In this document: piece after piece, positions 7,992-16,900 of the stretch | Layout of the letters: the number at the start of each line of letters is the position of its first letter | Numbering within the stretch: position 1 is the first letter of the stretch | NCBI GenBank assembly: GCA_903824665.1 | Contig: CAIJXT010000015.1 | Location: 186,001-250,000, forward strand | Direction of reading: 5' to 3' | Origin: an uncultured Bacteroidota bacterium | GTDB taxonomy: Bacteria > Bacteroidota > Bacteroidia > Chitinophagales > Chitinophagaceae | DNA: 64,000 bases | Position numbers and translations under genes: made by a program | The notes under the pieces: generated by a model | The model's database searches: none | What the model was told of the DNA's origin: nothing | The model's input: the letters and a program-made list of their open reading frames with translations, nothing else

Positions 7992-10900
7992 TTAACGCTC
8001 TACAACCAGGTGGAATACCTTGCCATCGCCTGAAGCCGTACGCACCGTAAGCAGGTACATGCCGTTAGCGAGATTGTTATCGAGATAGATATGTTCATTG
8101 ATCTGTCCGCCACGTGCAGTAGTACGTGCAGTATGCACTACCTGACCCAACATATTTGCAACATCTACAACCAGGTCTTCATCGGCGTTAGTAGCCAATG
8201 TTCCTTTTATAGTAAAATCGCCTTTACCGGGGTTTGGAGCTATCGTGATATTGCTGTTGGCCAGCGTAACCGTACCCACACCGTTAGAAGGAAGCACCTT
8301 CATGGTGATGGAGTTAAATGACTCCAGATCACAAGCGCCGGGGCCATATACTTTGCAGGTTATGAAATCACCGTTGGCCAGCGTAGACGATACAAGCACA
8401 TTGGATGTTGCGCCCGGTACAATCACACCGTTTATGTACCACTCTATCACCGGAGCGCTGCTCGCACCAGATATTGTTGCAGTTACGGTAGTTGTTGTAC
8501 CGCTAGTGATCACACTGCCGGGTTCTGCTATCAGGCTGATAACAGGCACGGTCACTGCATTTACAGTCACAGGCCGCGTAGCCACCGCTGTACCGCAGAC
8601 ATTGGTTACAGAATAAGAGATCACGGCGACACCTGCACCTACACCAGTCACAGCCCCTATTGAGTTAACAGTAGCAATTGCCGGAGAACCTGTACCCCAT
8701 GTACCACCACTCACAGAATTGCTGAGCACTGTAGTGTTGCCACGGCAGATAACATTGGTTCCGCTCAGTGTACCGGCAAATGGCGACGGATTAACAGTAA
8801 CCACGGTATTCGCAGTATTTGTGAATCCGCACACATTGGTAACAGTATACGTGATCAGTGTGGTACCAGCTGCAACACCGGTTACTACACCAGTAGTGCT
8901 GCCAATAGTAGCATTGGCAGTAGTGCCGCTCGCCCATACACCACCGGTGGCAGTGTTGGCAAGTGTAGTATTAGTGCCGGGGCATACTGTGGCAGTACCA
9001 GTGATTGGTCCTACAACAGGTATACCATTTACAGTCATCACCACTGATGTGGATGCTGTACCACAACCATTGATCACTGTGTAAGAAATCACAGAAGTAC
9101 CGGAAGTGATACCGGATACCACACCACCGCCAGCTGTAATGGTAGCAACGGCAGGGGTGCTGCTGGTCCAGGATCCGCCCGCAGACGCATTGGCCAGGGT
9201 AGTTGTCGCAGCAGGACAAACCGTTGTTGATCCGGTGATAGTACCTGCAACAGGAAGCGGGTTAACCGTCACAATTCTGGTTGCTGCCAATGTTGCACAA
9301 CTGTTGGTTACTGTATAAGAAATGGTAGCCGTACCTGCAGCGATACCCGAAACAGAGCCGGAAGTACCCACCGTAGCGATAGCTGTAGCAGCACTTGACC
9401 ATACACCGCCGGTTGCAGTATTGGCGAGCGCAGTAGCAGAACCTGCACATACTGTTGCAACACCAGTTATTGACCCAGTATTAGGCAGCGGATTTACTGT
9501 AAGCAAACCTGATGCTACCTGACTGCTGGTACAACCTGTACCAGTGTATGTCACACTTACGCTGTAAGCACCAGCCGCCAGTGTATTAGGTATTGTGTAG
9601 GTCTGTGTAGCGGTAGCCGATGAACTGGAGTATCCGGAAGGACCAGACCAGTTGTATGATACCACGGTACCTGCACCAGCAGCGCCAGTACCGGTAAGTG
9701 TAAGTACACTACCCTCACAGATCACTGATGGACTGATTCCGATGCTGGTGATAGTAGGCAGGTCATTAACTGTAACAGGAGTAGACACAACCGATGTACT
9801 GCTGCAGCCCACACCTTCGTAAGTTACAGACACGGTATACGTTCCGCTTGCAGCGGTAGTAGTTGGTGTCAGTGTTACCGTGTTGGAAGACGTTGTAGCG
9901 GTATAGCCGTCAGGACCTGACCAGTTGTAAGATACTACTGCACCGCCACCTGTACTGCCACCGGCTATAAAGCTGAGCGGGCTGCCCACACAGATATTCG
10001 GGGTAGATGGAGTAATAGTCGCTACAGTTGGGATGGTATTAACGGTAGCAGATGTGGTGTATACGGTAGTACAACCTGATCCTGCACCATTGCTTACTTC
10101 AACTGTATACACACCTGTAGCAGCGGTTGTTGCCGAGGTGATTTCAGGATTTGAAATTGTAGCAGATGAAAGTGCTGCTGGTCCTGACCACAAATAGTCA
10201 AGTACGTTTGCAGGAGCATTTGCACTGAAATGCAGTGTTGATCCTTCGCATACCGGGCCATCATTTGTAGCGCCCGAAAGCGTTGGTCTGCCTTTCACTG
10301 TTACTTCTACTGTGTAGATCGTAGCAGGTGCACAGCCTGGTTTTCCGCTGCCGTCAGATACGGTAAGCGAGTAGATACCAGTTGCTGTTGGGGTTGCCGT
10401 TGGGTTCTCTGCAGTAGATGATGCCAGACTGGCGCCACTCCATGTATAAGTATTAGCGCCATCAGCCGGATTTGCGGTCAGATTCACGGTACCACTTGCA
10501 CATATCGGGCCATCTTCTGCAGGTGCCGCTGTTGGCGCTGCATTTACTGTAACCTCTGTAGTGTACACTGTGGCCGGGCTGCAACCTGGGTTGCCGCTAC
10601 CATCGCTTACAGTTACTGAATAGGTACCGGTTACCGTTGGTACAGCCGTAGGGTTAGCGCCAGTTGCTGTCAGTAGGTTTGTACCACTCCACGCGAATAC
10701 CGACGCGCCACCGGCAGGGTTGGCAGACAGTGTTACGGTACCGCCATTGCATATATAACCATTGTTGGTTGGTGCTGCGGTTGGTGTAGCGTTCACAGTA
10801 ACTGTTGTAGTATAGATCGTAGCAGGGCTACAACCTGATTTACCACTGCCGTCGGTTACGGTAAGCGAGTAGGTACCAGTGATTGTAGGTACTGCTGTCG

Positions 10901-13900
10901 GGTCTTGCGCTACTGCCGATGAAAGCGCGGCACCAGACCATGCAAATGTTGTTGCCCCATTTGCAGGATTTGCAGTCAGTGTTACCGTGCCACCATTACA
11001 TATATAACCATTATTGGCCGGGGCCGCTGTTGGCACACTGTTTACTGTCACAGATGTGGTATAAACAGTTGCCGGCGCACAACCCGGTTTGGTGCTGCCG
11101 TCGCTCACCGTAAGTGAGTATACTGTTGTAGCGGTGGGCATAGCGGTGGGGTTCTCAGCAACTGCAGATGACAGTGCTGCTCCACTCCAGTTGAACGCTG
11201 TAGCACCACCAGATGGTGTTGCAGTAAGGTTCACCGTACCACCCACGCAAATATGACCATCGTTAACCGGCGATGCTGTTGGTTTAGCATTCACCGTTAC
11301 CGATGTAGTATATACTGTTGTTGGGCTGCAACCTGGCAATCCACTGCCGTCGCTCACTGTCAGTGAGTATACTGCGGTTGCAGTAGGTGCAGCGGTGGGG
11401 TTCTGATCTGTTGCCGAAGACAGCGCACTGCCGCTCCAGGCAAATACAGTAGCACCGCCTGATGGGTTGGCTGTAAGTGTTACAGTACCGCCATTACAGA
11501 TATAGCCATTGTTGGTTGGTGCCGCTACTGGTTTCGGATTTACAGTTACTGTAGTGGTATATACAGTTGCAGGGCTGCAGCCAGGCTGGCCACTGCCGTC
11601 AGTCACTGTCAGCGAATACGTAGAAGTAACTGATGGTGTAGCGGTTGGGTTCTCATCAGTTGCAGAAGACAATGCTGGTCCGCTCCATGCGTAAACAGAT
11701 GCACCATCAGCAGGATTAGCAGTGAGGGTCACAACACCACCATCACATATTGTGCCGCTGTTCGTTGGGCTGGCTGTTGGCTTCAGGTTTACAGTAACTT
11801 CTGTGGTATACACAGTAGTTGGTGCACAACCCGGTTGACTGCTGCCGTCACTTACAGTAAGCGAATAAACACTTGTAGCTGTTGGTGTAGCTGTCGGGTT
11901 TTCGTTGGTTGTTGCTGCCAGTGCCGCTCCGCTCCATGTATAAGCTGTAGCGCCGCCAGCAGGATTTGCTGTAAGTGCAACCGTGCCGCCAGCGCAGATG
12001 TAACCATCGTTCGTTGGTGCAGCAACCGGAGTTGGATTCACGGCTACTGTTGTAGTATACACCGTAGTTGGCGAGCAGCCCGGATTGCCGGTTCCGTCGC
12101 TCACTGTGAGCGAGTATACTCCTGTTACGGTAGGTGTTGCAGTTGGGCCGGCAACAGATGTTGACGAAAGGTTTACACCGCTCCATGCAAACACACTTGC
12201 ACCAGGGCCAGGGTTGGCAGAAAGTGTTACTGTGCCGCCTACGCAGATGTGACCATCATTGTTTGGTGCAGCTGTTGGTACCGGATTTACAGATACCATA
12301 ACTGTAGCCGCTGTACCTGAGCAGAAGCTGTACTGATCGGCAGTGGTAACAGTATATACCTGAGTAGCAGTAAGACCTGATGAAACAGGATTAGTAATAG
12401 ATGTACTGCTAAGGCCGGTAGACGGAGACCACATATAGGTAAATGAAGGTGCCGCAAAACGCCATCCCTGTGGTGCTACAGGGCTGATAGCATAGGCTGC
12501 ATTATTCTCGCCGGGAGGCGTTAACGCCGCAGTACCGGTAGCATTCTGTATACCGCAGGTCATATTGTATGCAGTAGTGGTCCGATTGACCATCAGGTCA
12601 ATGTTATTGCTTGTTTCGTACAATACAATCTGTCCGGTGTTTGTTTGTGGCGTAGAGCCATCCGGAACAGCATTGTAGTTGATGATGAACTTACGGTTTG
12701 GTGCAAGACCAGATGTACCATAGGTTATGCTACCACCACTCAGTGTAAGATCGTGCCAGAACAGTGCGATCATATTCTTTGGGGTATTGGCATTATTTGC
12801 AGGCAGTGTCTGCGCTGTATATGCACCACTTGATATACCCGTACCGAATGTTACATATCCATTCGCATTGATGTATACTGTAGAATAACTATTGCCATAG
12901 AAATTGAATGAGAATCCCGCTGGCAATGGTACTGCAGTATGACCGTCGTCAAAACCACCAACCCATGTTGTACCACTGTTGAGGGTGGTAACAGCCGATG
13001 AAATGTTGCTCCATGAATATGGCACGCCATAAACCGCAACTGCAGTTGATGAAGTTACAGTGTTGGTAAGGTTAGTACTTGCACCTGCACATATTACCGG
13101 TGATGATGCAGTAACGTTTACTGAAGGTGCAGGATCAACAACAGCAAAAGTGGTTGACGATGTTGTACAACCGCCAGATAGTACACTAAGTGTGTAAGTA
13201 CCAGTAGCGGCAGTTGTAGCACCAGCAACAGATGGAGACAGATCGGTACTTGTAAAGCTATTTGGCCCGGTCCAGGTATAAGTACCTGCCGTACCTACTG
13301 TACCGGTGAGATTCAGTGTTGTACCTGCACATTGTGGTCCGCTGTTTGCAGCCGATACTGACGCACCGTTTACAGTAACCGTAAATGTTGGTGCAGCACC
13401 GCAGCCATTGCTATAAGAGATCACGGCCACACCACCTGCAAGACCGGTAACAACACCGGCAGCGTTAACAGAGGCGAATGCTGCACCTGACTGCACACCC
13501 CATGCACCACCTGCGGTAGCGTCTGAGAGTGTAATGGTGTTGCCTACACACACTGTGTTGGCTGATCCGGTAATCGGAGCAGGAGAAAGACTGGTAACAT
13601 TGACAAACCTTGTCACCATACACGAACCTGCGCCCGGAGTGGTGATAGTATAAGAAATCGTTGCCGCACCTGTTGTGCCCGATGGGTTATCGGCATTCGT
13701 TGTATATGCCGCTGTTGGCGACAACATGTTTACTACACCACTATTATTACTTGCCCACGAGAATGTACAGGTAGCACATTCACCAGAGCCTACAGTATTA
13801 GTATAGGTTGCCGGGAAACCGGATGGATAACAAATGCCTGTAGGACCAGCAATCGCAGAAGGCGTTGTATTCACTGTAAACACCGTTGGCGCACTGGTGA

Positions 13901-16900
13901 TGCCACATGGTGTTATGTAATTGATGGTCACCGTGCCGGGCGTTACGCCGGTAACGGTTCCTAATACAGCATCTATTGTTGCTGTACCCGACCCTGCTGT
14001 GGCGCTGAATGTGCCACCAACAACAGACGAGCTGAGGGTAGAGCTTGCACCTACACATGCATGCAGCGTGCCGGAGATTGTCGGCGTTACTGTTGCGTTC
14101 ACCACAACATAAGGAGTGGTTACCGGGCTGCTGGTACAACCAGGACCGGGATACGTTACCGTAAGGCTGTAATTACCGCTTGCTGCTGTAGTGCTTGGAG
14201 AGAATACCGCAGCCCCTACAAGTCCACCTGATGCCAGACCCGACGACACATAGCCATCCGGACCCGTCCATTCGTAAGATGTAAGGGTGCCCAAACCAGA
14301 TGGTGTACCTGTCTGGCTAAGTGTGAGTGTGTTGCCCTGACATACAGGGTTTGGAGAAGCTGTTACGGTTCCGGCTGTGGGCAACGAATTTACAGTTGCG
14401 ATGTTGGGCGTACGATTTGCCAACGCAGATGACCCATAACCATAAGGTATGCTGCAACCAGCCATTACTTTCCAGTTGTAAAAGAAGTAGTAACCCGTAG
14501 CCGTACTTGATGTAAGTGTTATAGTCCTGAAAGTGTCGGTGTATGGGAACGCAAGTCCGCTTGTGTTGTAGGTATTGGAAAACGAAAGACCAGAACCAAC
14601 TTCCATCTGATAGTTGCCCGGAGGCAGGTAGAAGTTTACAGGCACTGTCTGCGGGCCCGATGAAACTGTTGTGATACCGCTGTAACTAGCTACAACTGCA
14701 GTTCCCGTAGCGTTATAGATCCAGATCTGGAATGCACCACCGATACCTGTAGGATAGATATCAACCGACTTGATAGTCAGCGGCACGTGTGCCACAAAGT
14801 TGATACCTGCGTTATTGTATAGACCGGAGAAGAATGCGTTGGCAGTAGTACCAATAGAGGTATTGGGCGCACCCACTGTCTGTGGATTGCCGTAGCTGCC
14901 AAACGAATCTGATACGTAGTAGGTTGTGGTAGTGCTGATAGATGGTGTTGTCCAGCTGGCATTACCAGAAGCATCGGCCACGGCAGTTGCAATAGGAGCA
15001 CCGCCCTGCGCTGATGCATACCAGCTGATACGTGAGTTGGGCAAACCATTTGCAGACAGCGTTACTGTACCAGGGCCACAACGGCTGCCGTTGGTCACAG
15101 AGTTGATAGCCGGGTTAAATTCTGTAGCACTTACACTCGATGAAGTTGTTGTAAGGGTAGTACCGCAATACAGATCAGCAGCGTACAATATAGCCTGATC
15201 GCTGATACCGGGGGCTACTACAGGTGGTAGTGTGTTGAAATAGTTGGTTGTAGCGCCGGGTATAACACTGCCATCCTGCTTCCATACCATTTTCAGGTCT
15301 GCAGGTAATGGTGTGATTGCCAGATAGAGTGAGTTGGCAGGGCCGCACAAAGAATTGGGTTTCACAATAGTAGTGAAAGACGGTACAGCTGTTACAGTAT
15401 ACGTATTCACAACTGGTGTTGCCAGTACAGGGAAAGCGGCGGCTGTAAGAGCAACAGATGTTGGGCAGAAACCTGCGGCAAATGTTACTGAGTTGGCCTT
15501 GGTCACTGAGTTGTTGTCCTGCGCAATTACAAAGTAGCTGATCACCGTACCTGCTGCAGGTGCGTGGTTGAGCAGTGTATAATCGGGCTGGAAAGTGTAT
15601 GGCGAGCTGCTGTTCGAAGCTTCTACATACTTCCATCCGTCAGTAGTGTTATCGTTGGTTGCACCCAGTGTTGTTGCGTCTGCTGTGCCACGGTAGTACA
15701 TCCTCGGCTTGATACCGGTTGCAGATGGCACGCCCGATGTGGCTGTGATGGTAGAGGTAAGCGTAGGAGCAAAGCTGGTACAATAGCTGATACCATTGAT
15801 GGTGCTATAGGTGATCACCGGACCGCCGGCATCGGGGAATGAGCCTGTGAACTCTGATCCACCCCTGCTTGGCGGCACATTGCGGGTAACACCGGCAAAG
15901 TCTGTAGTAATAGCAGGAGTCAGTATCTGCAGACCAGATTGGTATGCATAAGAAGCTGGCGTCGAAGAAGGCACAAAAGTACCTGGTATCTCGCCGGGGC
16001 TCAGACTGTTCTCCGTATACGTAGCGTTTTCGCGGCCATAAGTACCACCTGCTGCCATAAATGTCTGGAAACTATTGCCGCAAGTGTTGAACGCCGCTGC
16101 TGTTATTGTAGCTGGCGATTCGAGTGAGAAGGCGTTATTTACCGCACCGCCAGCAGTTTGCTCAGCATAGAAATAGTTGCGTGTGCCGCTGTTCACATGA
16201 TAGATGTTGTAGTTACCATCATAGTTGGCCGCAGTTGGCGGAACACCTGCTGTACCCAGCGCATTCTTCCTTACACACGCAGCTATACCTGTGCCTGTCA
16301 GCGCAGTACTTGTGCCCAGGTTGATGATGTTGTTTTTAAGTGTAGTTCTTGTACCTGAGTTAGGGAACACAATACCGGCTGCGCCAAAGTTGGCACCGCC
16401 AGTCAGCGATTGCAGATTGATTGTATTGAAGTACAGATTTGCAGTACTGTTCGCATTCAGAATGTTGATACCAATTACCGCATCAGGGTTGTTGGCTGCA
16501 GGAGCCGTAACATCAGAGATGAAGTTGTTGTACACATTATAGGTAAGTATGGTCGATGGCAGGTGCACACCCATAGCCTGCGTTGTTGCAGTGTTTGCCA
16601 GTGTTGCCCTTACATTGCTGATATTATTGTTGGTGATTGTTGAGGTTGATGCTGCAGTACTAGTACCGAAAAACCCATAGACCTTTGGCGAACCAATTGC
16701 AAGTCCGGTAGCTGCTATATTGCTTACGTTATTGTTGTTCGTGGTCATATTGGTGCCACTACCTTCATAAATACCATATACCACTGGCGAAGTAAGACCG
16801 GTAGACGTTACACCGCTAACTGTGTCGTTGACAATATTAAACACACCGGTAACAATCGGCAATACATAAATACCCGCAACAATAGATGATGCACCCGAAC

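Noticed and set aside
10287-12278. CRISPR-like regular repeats
   Set aside because: Repeats are 249 bp, contiguous and coding; no short repeat-spacer pattern anywhere in the window.
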